Shown here one piece after another: positions 38,258-47,059 of a DNA stretch of 64,000 nt. The first letter of the stretch is position 1. The number at the start of each line of letters is the position of its first letter. The stretch is taken from NCBI GenBank assembly GCA_030673895.1, contig JAUTCR010000010.1, positions 1-64,000 of the forward strand. Reading direction: 5' to 3'. The translations under genes and the position numbers were made by a program. The notes below the pieces were generated by a model. That model had not been told where the DNA came from and did no database searches. It saw only the letters and a list, made by a program, of their open reading frames with translations. The DNA is from Verrucomicrobiota bacterium JB023. GTDB taxonomy: Bacteria > Verrucomicrobiota > Verrucomicrobiia > Verrucomicrobiales > Akkermansiaceae.

Positions 38258-38911
38258 ATGCGTAAGCAAGAACGGGCTGACTTTATCAACAGGCGTCTCG
38301 CGGAGTTGTATCCGGAGACGCCTGTTCCTTTGGATCATACCGACGCCTTCACCTTGCTGGTGGCGGTTTTACTTTCCGCCCAATGCACGGATGCGAGGGT
38401 GAATCTGGTCACGCCGGGCTTGTTTGCTCTCGCTGACACCCCGGAGGCGATGGCTGAGCTTGAGGTTCCCGTCATTCAGGAAGCCATCAAAAGTTGCGGA
38501 CTTGCGCCCCGGAAGGCCAAGGCCATTGCCGAGCTGTCCAAGATTCTCATTCGGGATCATGCTGGAGAGGTGCCCGCCAACATGGCTGCTCTGGAGAAGC
38601 TTCCCGGAGTGGGGCACAAGACAGCTTCGGTGGTCATGGCCCAAGCCTTCGGCGTGCCGGCCTTCCCCGTGGATACGCATATCCATCGGCTGGCCCAGCG
38701 CTGGGGTCTGACGAGTGGTCGTAATGTGGTGGAGACCGAGCGCGATCTGAAAAAGCTCTTTCCTGAGCAGGATTGGAATGCCTTGCACCTGCGCATCATC
38801 TTTTACGGTCGGGATGCGTGTACTGCCCGGGGGTGTGACGGAACGGTCTGTGAGATTTGCCGCACCCTTTATCCACGGCGCCGGACGCCGGTGGTGACGA
38901 AGAAGGGATGA
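38258..38911 (+). CDS. nth: Endonuclease III
   Basis: LVAVLLSAQCTDARVN, LPGVGHKTASVVMAQAFG, FPVDTHIHRLAQRWG; C-terminal Cys cluster. Confidence 0.93.
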   Translation: MRKQERADFINRRLAELYPETPVPLDHTDAFTLLVAVLLSAQCTDARVNLVTPGLFALADTPEAMAELEVPVIQEAIKSCGLAPRKAKAIAELSKILIRDHAGEVPANMAALEKLPGVGHKTASVVMAQAFGVPAFPVDTHIHRLAQRWGLTSGRNVVETERDLKKLFPEQDWNALHLRIIFYGRDACTARGCDGTVCEICRTLYPRRRTPVVTKKG

Positions 38912-39390
38912 AACGTTTCCTCGTCAGGTTGATCCTGCCCTTCGTCATCCATTGGGCTAGGAAGGAGGAGCAGCGGGCGCTGGAGAATGGCGAGAAGCTC
39001 TCTCACCAGAGTCTGGCGGATGCCACGATGCTGGGGGTGAAAGAGCCGGAGCGAATCCGCCTCCTCAAAGTGGCAAGAATGCCTTTCCCCTCAAATGCCC
39101 TGCTCGATCGGCTCAGTGAGTGGGCGGGGTTGGCGCCTCAAGCGACCTGTGGCTTGTCCCTGCGCTACGGACTTTTCATCAGAGAAGATCAATGGGGAGA
39201 CCGCTGGCTCATCGCCCATGAGTGCGTCCACACCGCGCAGTATGAGCGGATGGGTGGCTTGCGAGCATTCATGGAAGAGTATCTCGTGCAATGCTGGCAG
39301 GACGGCTACTCCGCCGCCGAGCTGGAGCGGGAGGCCGTGGAGGCGACGGTCCGGCTTCGTTCTGCCGCCGATGCCACGGAGGCAATTTAG
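38908..39390 (+). CDS. Hypothetical protein with HExxH motif
   Basis: LIAHECVHTAQYERMGG; start 38908 overlaps nth stop (ATGA). Confidence 0.65.
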   Translation: MKRFLVRLILPFVIHWARKEEQRALENGEKLSHQSLADATMLGVKEPERIRLLKVARMPFPSNALLDRLSEWAGLAPQATCGLSLRYGLFIREDQWGDRWLIAHECVHTAQYERMGGLRAFMEEYLVQCWQDGYSAAELEREAVEATVRLRSAADATEAI

Positions 39391-39421
39391 CTGGAGAGCC
39401 GGCGCGACTTGCCTTAGGGAA

Positions 39422-40393
39422 ATGAGGATGAAGATCGCCCCGTTTCTCGCTCTCCTTCTCGCTTGTTCTCACCCGGTCATCGCCAAGGTGGGAGAGGTCC
39501 GCACCTGGACCTCGGATGATGGCCGCACGCTGGAGGCCACGCTCCTTGAGGTGACCGAGACCGGAATCGTCGTAGAGCGCAATCGGGGCCGGGTGACGAT
39601 TCCCCTTACTCGCCTGTCGGCTGCCGATCAAGAATTCGTCGCCAAGCTGAAGGAGGAAATGCAGCGGGAGGAGGAGCTGGCGGCGTTGGACGCCCGGCGG
39701 GCCAATGGCTTCGAGGAAGGCAAGTATGCGGAGATGGTCAAGGGGGAGTGGTTGATTGGCAGTGACGAGCAGGGCCTCTTTCATCAGCTCTACATCGGAA
39801 AAGAAGTGAAGCGAAGTTCAGCGGGCCCGACCGTTCCTCTCTTCGTCCATTTGCACGGAGCCTCCGCGCGGGCGGAGACAACTCCGGTGGGCAAGGTCGA
39901 GATTGCTCCCCAGACGCTGGCTGCCGAAGCGTTGTATCGCGATCATCCGTGCGTGATTGTCGTGCCCACTTGTCCGCCTGAACCGATGACTTGGGGTAAG
40001 GATGAGATCCAGGAAAAGTTGGAAGCGCTCATCGACGATCTGGTCGCCCATCTGCCAATCGACCGCGACCGCATCTATCTCTCGGGGTACTCGATGGGCG
40101 GAAGGGGGATTGGCAAGCTCATCGAGCGGCGTCCGGACTATTACGCGGGTGCTCTCTTCGCGGATGGAGGACCGTCCCTCCCCTGGGTGGGCCGGGTGAA
40201 GACGGCGATGTGGAGCTACTACTCCGGGGAGCGGGACACGGCGAAGGTTCCCGAGCTTAAGGAGAAGTTTGCCAGTGAAGGGGTCGAGTTCCGCGCGACC
40301 ATCCTGCCCGATGCGAAGCACAATGGCATTCACTGGAAGCTCGCCAAGGACCCCGCCGTGTGGGAATGGCTCTTCCAGCAACGGAAGAAATAG
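39422..40393 (+). CDS. Secreted SHD1-like domain plus alpha/beta-hydrolase fold protein
   Basis: VRTWTSDDGRTLEATLLEV..GRVTIPLTRLSAADQEFV; GYSMGGRGIGKLI elbow; start 39422 or 39428. Confidence 0.78.
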   Translation: MRMKIAPFLALLLACSHPVIAKVGEVRTWTSDDGRTLEATLLEVTETGIVVERNRGRVTIPLTRLSAADQEFVAKLKEEMQREEELAALDARRANGFEEGKYAEMVKGEWLIGSDEQGLFHQLYIGKEVKRSSAGPTVPLFVHLHGASARAETTPVGKVEIAPQTLAAEALYRDHPCVIVVPTCPPEPMTWGKDEIQEKLEALIDDLVAHLPIDRDRIYLSGYSMGGRGIGKLIERRPDYYAGALFADGGPSLPWVGRVKTAMWSYYSGERDTAKVPELKEKFASEGVEFRATILPDAKHNGIHWKLAKDPAVWEWLFQQRKK

Positions 40394-40425
40394 TAGCGGG
40401 TGATCGAGACCCGCTCGCTCCGTCT

Positions 40426-43400
40426 CTAGCCCGCGTCAGGTTCGGGTAGCTTGCCTGGTTTTTCACCGTCTTCTTCTGCCTTGCGGCGGGAGAAAAGACC
40501 CCGGATGAGCACATAGAAGACGGGGGTGAAGAGAAGGCCGAAGAAGGTCACACCCAGCATCCCCGAGAAGACGGCGGTGCCCAGTGATTGGCGCATCTCC
40601 GCACCCGCTCCTTCCGCAATAACCAGAGGCACGACCCCCAGGATGAAGGCGAAGGAGGTCATCAGAATTGGTCGGAGGCGAAGGCGGCAGGCCTCCACCG
40701 CCGCAGAAAAGCGATCCATACCTTCGTCTTCCTGCTGCTTGGCGAATTCGACAATCAGGATCGCATTCTTGGCGGCGAGACCGATGAGGACGATGAAGCC
40801 TACCTGGGTGAGGATGTTGTTGTCCATCTCCCGGAGGTAAACTCCCGCGATGGCTCCGACGATGCACATCGGGACAATCATGATGATCGCCATCGGCAGA
40901 CCCCAGCTCTCATACTGCGCCGCCAGGAGGAGAAAGACAAAGACGACGGCCAGCGCGAAGACCAACCCGGCGGTATTGCCAGCGGCTCGCTCCTGATAGG
41001 CGATGTCCACCCAAGCGAAGTCGTAGCCCTCGGGAAGGTCGCGGGCGAGCTCCTCCACCAGGTCGAGCGCTTCCCCCGAGCTAACGCCCGGCATATTGCG
41101 GCCGTTGACCTCGGCAGCTGCGTAAAGATTGTGACGGACCACGCGGTCCGGGCCCGCCGTGCGCTGCATCTTCATGACGGAGCCGAGGGGCACGATGGCT
41201 CCGCTTTGGCTCCGGACGCTCATCAGATGAATATCCTCCGGATTATCCCGGTAAGGTGCGTCGGCTTGTGCGACCACTCGATAGGTTCGGCCAAACTGAT
41301 TGAAGTCGTTGACGTAGGTTGAGCCGAGGAAGGTCTGCAGGGAGCTGAAGATGTTGGACATTGGCACGTCGAGCATCTTGGCCTTCTCCCGGTCGATATC
41401 GGCAAAATACTGGGGCGTGGATGCGCGGAAGGTGGTGAAGGCGACCGCGATTCGAGGATCGGCATTGAGCTTGCCAAGGAATTCGTTCGTGACCTCCTGC
41501 AAGGCCTGGTAGCCGTTGTTAGAACGGTCTAACAACATCATCTTGAATCCTCCCCCGGTTCCCAATCCGCGCACCGGCGGCGGGGCAATGACCACATTGG
41601 TTGACTCCGTGATCTTGCCGACCGCAGCCTGTAGCTCCGCAGTGATCACATCGGCTCCCCGGCCAGCCTTGTCGCGCTCCTCGAAGGAGTCGAGGATGAC
41701 GAAGACGGCTGCTGAATTAGGTGAGATGGAGCGCGTCGCGCCAGAGAAGCCGGCGATCTCGACGGTGTGGGCCACGCCATCGATACCGCGTGCCGTCTGA
41801 CCGGCTTCGCGGACGACTTCGCGAGTTCGCTCCAAGGAAGCGGAATCGGGCAGTTGGATAGAGAGAATCAGGTAGCCTTGGTCCATCTTGGGAATGAAGC
41901 CACCGGGAACGTTCTTGAAGCCCCAACCGCCCAAGGCGATCAGGCCGCCATAGATCAGGAGCATGACCACGACGAGGCGGACGACTCTCTTGATGAGGCC
42001 GGCGTAGCCATTGGAAAGCAGGCCGAAGGTCTTGTTGAAGATGCGGAAGAACCAACCGAAGAGGAAGTCGATGGAGCGCTGGAGCCAATCCTTCTTCGCA
42101 TCAGGCTTCTGAAGGAGGATCGCGCAAAGGGCGGGACTGAGGGTCAGCGAGACGAGAGCGGAGATGACAGTGGAGGCGGCGATGGTGATTGCGAACTGTT
42201 GATAGAACTGTCCGGAAATCCCGGTGATGAAGGCCGAGGGAAGGAAGACCGCAACCAGAACGAGCGCCATCGCGACGAGGGCCCCGCTCACTTCGGACAT
42301 CGCCTTCCGTGTGGCAGCCTTCGGGCTCATCCCTTCCTCGAGGTGACGCTCCACGTTCTCTACGACGACGATGGCGTCATCAACGACGATCCCGATCGCA
42401 AGGACGAGACCGAAGAGGGTGAGGTTGTTCAGGGAATAACCCAGACCGTTCATCACCATGAAGGTGCCGATGAGAGAGACGGGGATGGCGGCCAGCGGGA
42501 TGAGCGAGCTGCGCCAATTCTGCAGGAAGATGATGATGACGAGGACGACCAGGATGACCGCCTCGAACAGGGTATGGATCACCGAGTCGATGGACTGCTC
42601 AACGAAGACGGTGGGGTTGTAAACAATGGTGTAACCCAAGCCGGCCGGGAAGTCCTTCGAGAGTTCCTCCATCAGGGCCTTCACTTCTTCGGCCGTCTCG
42701 AGGGCGTTGGAGCCGGGGCGCTGGGTGATGCCGATCCCGATGGCGGGGCTGCCATCCAGGTAGCTTTCTCTAGCGTATTCCTGCGAGCCAAGTTCGATGC
42801 GGGCAACGTCCCCGAGGTAGACAACTTGTCCCTCGTCTCCCGTTTTCACAACGATGCCTTCAAACTCGGAGACGGTTTCCAGTCGACCCAAGGCGCGGAC
42901 GTTCATGGTGAAGGTCGCGCCATCGGAGACTGGCTGTTGACCGATGGTTCCGGCGGCCACCTGGATGTTTTGCTCTCTGAGAGCAGCAGTGACATCCGTA
43001 GTGGTGAGATCCCGGGCGGCGAGCTTCTGAGGGTCTAGCCAGACCCGCATGCCATACTCACTGGCTCCAAAGACGGTGACGTTGCCGACCCCTTTGAGGC
43101 GGAGCATCTCGTCGCGGACGCGCAGGTAGGCGTAGTTGCCGACGAAGAGCTGGGACAGGTTCTCATCCTCGGCGATCAGGTGTGCCACCAGGAGGAGGTC
43201 GGGGCTGGCCTTTTGCGTGACGATACCGGTCTGGGTGACGATATCGGGCAGGCGGGGCTCGGCCCGGGAGACCCGGTTTTGCACCAGGACCTGCGCCTCA
43301 TCGATATCGGTGCCGGGCTCGAAGGTGACAGTGATGGTGACCGCCCCGTTGCTGGTGCTCGAGGAGGTAATGTAGAGCATGTCCTCGACTCCGTTGATCT

Positions 43401-43608
43401 CCTGCTCCAAAGGCGTGGCTACGGTATCGGCGAGAACGTCCGGGCTGGCTCCGGGATAGGAGGCCGTTACCTGAATGGTGGGCGGGACGATGTCGGGATA
43501 CTGCGCGAGGGGGAGATTGAGATAGGAGATCCCCCCCACCATCATGATCACGATGGACAGGACGGAGGCGAAGATCGGTCGATCGATGAAAAACTGTGGA
43601 AGCTTCAT
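40426..43608 (-). CDS. RND multidrug efflux permease (HAE1/AcrB type)
   Basis: FIDRPIFASVLSIVIMMVGGISYLNLPLAQYPDIVPPTIQV; GIVVDDAIVVVENVER. Confidence 0.96.
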   Translation of the reverse strand: MKLPQFFIDRPIFASVLSIVIMMVGGISYLNLPLAQYPDIVPPTIQVTASYPGASPDVLADTVATPLEQEINGVEDMLYITSSSTSNGAVTITVTFEPGTDIDEAQVLVQNRVSRAEPRLPDIVTQTGIVTQKASPDLLLVAHLIAEDENLSQLFVGNYAYLRVRDEMLRLKGVGNVTVFGASEYGMRVWLDPQKLAARDLTTTDVTAALREQNIQVAAGTIGQQPVSDGATFTMNVRALGRLETVSEFEGIVVKTGDEGQVVYLGDVARIELGSQEYARESYLDGSPAIGIGITQRPGSNALETAEEVKALMEELSKDFPAGLGYTIVYNPTVFVEQSIDSVIHTLFEAVILVVLVIIIFLQNWRSSLIPLAAIPVSLIGTFMVMNGLGYSLNNLTLFGLVLAIGIVVDDAIVVVENVERHLEEGMSPKAATRKAMSEVSGALVAMALVLVAVFLPSAFITGISGQFYQQFAITIAASTVISALVSLTLSPALCAILLQKPDAKKDWLQRSIDFLFGWFFRIFNKTFGLLSNGYAGLIKRVVRLVVVMLLIYGGLIALGGWGFKNVPGGFIPKMDQGYLILSIQLPDSASLERTREVVREAGQTARGIDGVAHTVEIAGFSGATRSISPNSAAVFVILDSFEERDKAGRGADVITAELQAAVGKITESTNVVIAPPPVRGLGTGGGFKMMLLDRSNNGYQALQEVTNEFLGKLNADPRIAVAFTTFRASTPQYFADIDREKAKMLDVPMSNIFSSLQTFLGSTYVNDFNQFGRTYRVVAQADAPYRDNPEDIHLMSVRSQSGAIVPLGSVMKMQRTAGPDRVVRHNLYAAAEVNGRNMPGVSSGEALDLVEELARDLPEGYDFAWVDIAYQERAAGNTAGLVFALAVVFVFLLLAAQYESWGLPMAIIMIVPMCIVGAIAGVYLREMDNNILTQVGFIVLIGLAAKNAILIVEFAKQQEDEGMDRFSAAVEACRLRLRPILMTSFAFILGVVPLVIAEGAGAEMRQSLGTAVFSGMLGVTFFGLLFTPVFYVLIRGLFSRRKAEEDGEKPGKLPEPDAG

Positions 43609-43644
43609 GGCGGAGCGAGGTCGAGAGCTGGTGTTAGGTGCCGC

Positions 43645-44775
43645 TTATTGTTCGGCAGGTTTGGGCGTGGCAGGGGCGCCGGGGCGCACCCGGGTGAGGC
43701 CGGAAACGATGACCCGGGTACCCAGTGGCAGTTCGCTTTCGATCACTCGCATGTCGCCGTGGACGGGACCCAGGGTGACGACCTCGGAGCGGACGATGTT
43801 TTCCTCATCCAGAGTCGAGATCAGGGTCAGATTCTGCTGGGTCTGGAGGGCGACCTCGGGGATGAGAGTGGCAGTGTATTCCCCGCGACCAGGCAGCCGC
43901 ACTTTGGCAAACATGCCCGGGGTGAGGAAGCCGTCCTCATTGGGGAAGACGGCGCGGGCCCGCAGAGTCGCCGTGCCGGAATCGAATGAATTGTTCACGA
44001 AATCGATATGGCCTTTCCGGGGGAAGCCTTCGTCGCCATCCAGTGCCATCTCGACGGGGACGGACGTGTTCCGCGCCGACTCCCGCTTGCCTTCTTGCTC
44101 TAGGCGCAAGTACTTCAGCACGGAGGATTCATCGGCATCAATGCGCACATAAATCGGGTCAATGGAGACGATGGTGGTGAGGAGGGTTGATTGTGCAGTG
44201 CCGCCGCTGATCAAGTTGCCCACGGTGATGAAGTGATCGGCGATTCGGCCGGAGATGGGGGAGCGAACCTCGGTGTAGCTGAGGTTCAGTGCCGTTGTCT
44301 CCAGCTGGGCTCGGGCTGCTTGCACGCGGGCTTTCGCTTGGGCCAGGGTTCCTTCACGGACGTCGACCTCTTCCTTGGCAATCGCGTTGCGTTCGAGAAG
44401 CTTCTGGCCCCGGGTGTAGTTGGATTCGGCGAGAGCAGCAGAAGCTTCGGCTTGTTCGAGCTCGGCCTCTGCAGCCCGATGCGCGGCGAGGAAAGGTGCC
44501 TTATCGATGGTGTAGAGCAGATCGCCCTTGTTGACCTTCGCTCCAGCGTCAAAGTGAATTTGCTCCAGCATCCCGCTCACGCGGGCCCGGACTTCCACGC
44601 TCTCCACAGCCTCGAGACGACCGTTATAGTAGTCCCAGGAAGTGATTTCCTTTTGCACAGGGTGGACGAACTCCGCGGTCGGTGGCGGAGGTGGGGTGGC
44701 GGCGGATTCTGGCTCCCTGCAGGAGGTGAGGAAGAGGCCGAGGAGGAGAGGTGAGACAATGACTGAGTGATGCAT
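43645..44775 (-). CDS. RND efflux periplasmic adaptor subunit
   Basis: YNGRLEAVESVEVRARVSGMLEQIHFDAGAKVNKGDLLYTID; Cys near N-term. Confidence 0.93.
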   Translation of the reverse strand: MHHSVIVSPLLLGLFLTSCREPESAATPPPPPTAEFVHPVQKEITSWDYYNGRLEAVESVEVRARVSGMLEQIHFDAGAKVNKGDLLYTIDKAPFLAAHRAAEAELEQAEASAALAESNYTRGQKLLERNAIAKEEVDVREGTLAQAKARVQAARAQLETTALNLSYTEVRSPISGRIADHFITVGNLISGGTAQSTLLTTIVSIDPIYVRIDADESSVLKYLRLEQEGKRESARNTSVPVEMALDGDEGFPRKGHIDFVNNSFDSGTATLRARAVFPNEDGFLTPGMFAKVRLPGRGEYTATLIPEVALQTQQNLTLISTLDEENIVRSEVVTLGPVHGDMRVIESELPLGTRVIVSGLTRVRPGAPATPKPAEQ

Positions 44776-44808
44776 GCGGATGGGTGGGGTTGAAAGTGGT
44801 TCGGTCGA

Positions 44809-46227
44809 CTACCAGCGGCCTCCAAGGGCGCGGATGAGATTGACGGCGTTGACGAATTCGGAGCCGATGAGAAGGGCCTGCGCACGCTCGGCATTCAGGG
44901 CGGTGCGTTCGGCATCGAGGACGCTCAAGTAGTCGGAGATGCCGCCATTGTATTGGTCATGCGCGGTATCGCGCGCAGCTTGGGCGGCCTTGACCGCTTC
45001 CTTCTGTGCCATGTCCTGGATGGCAAGCTGGCGGGTGGCGGCCAAGCGGGCCTCGACCTCGGCGAGGGACTCGAGGACGGTCTGCTGGTAGTCGGCAAGG
45101 ACCTCCTCGTATTGGGCGCGGGAGATATCGAGATTGGCTTGATTACGACCGCCGTCAAAGAGAGGGAGGTAAACTTGAGGGCCGATGGACCAATATTGAG
45201 CGTCTAGATTGAGGAGTTGGTCGAGTTGGTAGGATTGGACCCCGAGGTTGCCAGTGAGCGAGACGGAGGGGTAAAAGGCTGCGGTGGCGACCCCGATGCG
45301 GGCATTGGCCGCAGCGATCTGGCGCTCGGCAGAACGGATGTCGGGCCGGGCACGGAGGAGCTCGGAGGGTACGGAAGCTGGGATGGCGGGCGGAGATCCA
45401 GTGAGGGGAGAATGGGGGATGGTGAAGCTGGAGGCAGGCTTGCCTGCCAAGGTCGCAAGGGCGGTCTCCTGCGTGGTGCGTTGGCGGCGAAGGGAGGCAA
45501 GGTCAGCCTCACTGGTGGCAAGCTCTGACTTGGCGCGGGAGACATCGAGCTGACTCACCGCGCCGAGGTCGAAGCGGTCTTGTGCCAGCTGAAGCGAGTT
45601 CTGCCGCGTCTCGACGCCTTCTCTCACAATGTCGATTTCCCGATCGAGAGCCCGGAGGTTGAAGTAGCCGGCGGCGGCCTCGGCTTCGAGCGACAATCGG
45701 AGACTGTTAAGAGCTTCCTCGCTTGCCTGGGCATCGGCGGTGAGCGCTTCCAGGTTCCGGCGGATGCCTCCGAAGAGGTCAATCTCCCAGCTGGCATTCA
45801 CCGGAGCGGAGAACAAGTTGTAGGTTCTTCCCCCGGAGAACACTTCGCTGGAGGTGCGGTTGCGGGTGATGGAGGGGGAGGTGGAAACGTCGGGAACGGT
45901 GTCTGCGGCGGAGAGGCGGAGGGTCGCGCGCGCTTGCTCCACGCGGGCGAGTCCGGAACGAAGCTCTTGGTTGGAGGCACGAACTTGTTCGAGAAGGCGG
46001 TTCAACCCGTTATCATTAAAGAGGGTCCACCAGCGGTCCCGCTGAGCCGCCGATCGTCCGTTTTTACGAATTTCAAAGCGGTAATTTGACGGAAGCGATG
46101 TTTGGGGTTCCTTGTAGTCAGGGCCGACCGGATTCGGCGTTGAGCAGGCCGCGAGAACGAGAGCCGGCAAGAGCACCCCGAGGCGAGTGAGTGAAATCGA
46201 AGCTTGGGGCACGGTGATGGTCTTCAT
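44809..46227 (-). CDS. Efflux outer-membrane factor (NodT/OprM family)
   Basis: Lipobox LAACSTPNPVGPDYKEP; RPDIRSAERQIAAANARIGVATAAFYPSVSLTG. Confidence 0.93.
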   Translation of the reverse strand: MKTITVPQASISLTRLGVLLPALVLAACSTPNPVGPDYKEPQTSLPSNYRFEIRKNGRSAAQRDRWWTLFNDNGLNRLLEQVRASNQELRSGLARVEQARATLRLSAADTVPDVSTSPSITRNRTSSEVFSGGRTYNLFSAPVNASWEIDLFGGIRRNLEALTADAQASEEALNSLRLSLEAEAAAGYFNLRALDREIDIVREGVETRQNSLQLAQDRFDLGAVSQLDVSRAKSELATSEADLASLRRQRTTQETALATLAGKPASSFTIPHSPLTGSPPAIPASVPSELLRARPDIRSAERQIAAANARIGVATAAFYPSVSLTGNLGVQSYQLDQLLNLDAQYWSIGPQVYLPLFDGGRNQANLDISRAQYEEVLADYQQTVLESLAEVEARLAATRQLAIQDMAQKEAVKAAQAARDTAHDQYNGGISDYLSVLDAERTALNAERAQALLIGSEFVNAVNLIRALGGRW

Positions 46228-46256
46228 GGAACGGGTGCTTTCGCGTTACACTGGCG

Positions 46257-46297
46257 AGTTTACTTTTGTGTTCGGGTTTGTAAACTGGGAAGTTTAC
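46257..46297. promoter_or_regulatory. Three AGTTTAC half-sites, candidate TetR operator
   Basis: AGTTTAC 46257-46263, GTAAACT 46280-46286, AGTTTAC 46291-46297 in the divergent intergenic region. Confidence 0.65.
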
Positions 46298-46338
46298 TTT
46301 TAATCAATGCCGTCTTACGATTGGATGAGTGAAATTGC

Positions 46339-46965
46339 ATGGCGCTGAGAAAAGATAAGAGAGAGGCGATAATTGAAGCGGCGGTTGCGGAGTTCCGGGA
46401 CACGGGATTCGAGTCAGCGAAAATGGACGATATTGCTGCCCGGGCGGGCGTATCGAAGCGAACCGTTTACAATCATTTCCCGAGTAAAGAGTCTTTGTTT
46501 CATGAAATCAGCGGCCAGCTCACTGATCGGTTGGTAGGAGGGACAGAGCTTCCGTTTAATTCCCGGAAATCTTTGCAGAAGCAACTTGAGGAGCTGGCCC
46601 ACCGCTATGTCGAGGTGGTGAGCGACGAAAACTTCATGGGCTTGGCCCGGGTCGTTCTGCGGGAAAAAGTGGGGCAGCCGGAGCTCTCCAAGGAAAAATT
46701 CGAGCGTATTCGCCGGGGGCAGACCGGGCTGGGTGAGTGGATGCGGGAAGCCGCGAGGCAGAATGCCCTGGAGCTGGCCAATCCGGCGGAAGACGCGCGC
46801 CGCTTCAGCGCGATGCTTTCCGAGTTCGCCTTCTGGCCACAGCTGTTCAGTGGTCAGCCGCCCATGAACGGTGAGGAGAAAGAGCGGGTGATCGCCGAGA
46901 CGGTCCGGCTATTCCTCAGAGGCAAGGGGTGCCGGGACGGCGAGGGGGAGGCTGAGGAGAGATGA
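46339..46965 (+). CDS. TetR-family regulator
   Basis: REAIIEAAVAEFRDTGFESAKMDDIAARAGVSKRTVYNHFPSKESLF. Confidence 0.93.
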   Translation: MALRKDKREAIIEAAVAEFRDTGFESAKMDDIAARAGVSKRTVYNHFPSKESLFHEISGQLTDRLVGGTELPFNSRKSLQKQLEELAHRYVEVVSDENFMGLARVVLREKVGQPELSKEKFERIRRGQTGLGEWMREAARQNALELANPAEDARRFSAMLSEFAFWPQLFSGQPPMNGEEKERVIAETVRLFLRGKGCRDGEGEAEER

Positions 46966-47059
46966 GAAGAAGGGGTGACGCCCGTCGGATTGCGCTCTCC
47001 TCGTCGCTAATTCGATACCGCGAAGGGGCGTCACGTATTTTGCGGCTGCCAAAAGGCGG

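Noticed and set aside
41767-43038. 423-aa plus-strand ORF
   Set aside because: Antisense to the RND permease; Asp/Glu/Gly-rich shadow translation with no recognisable domain.
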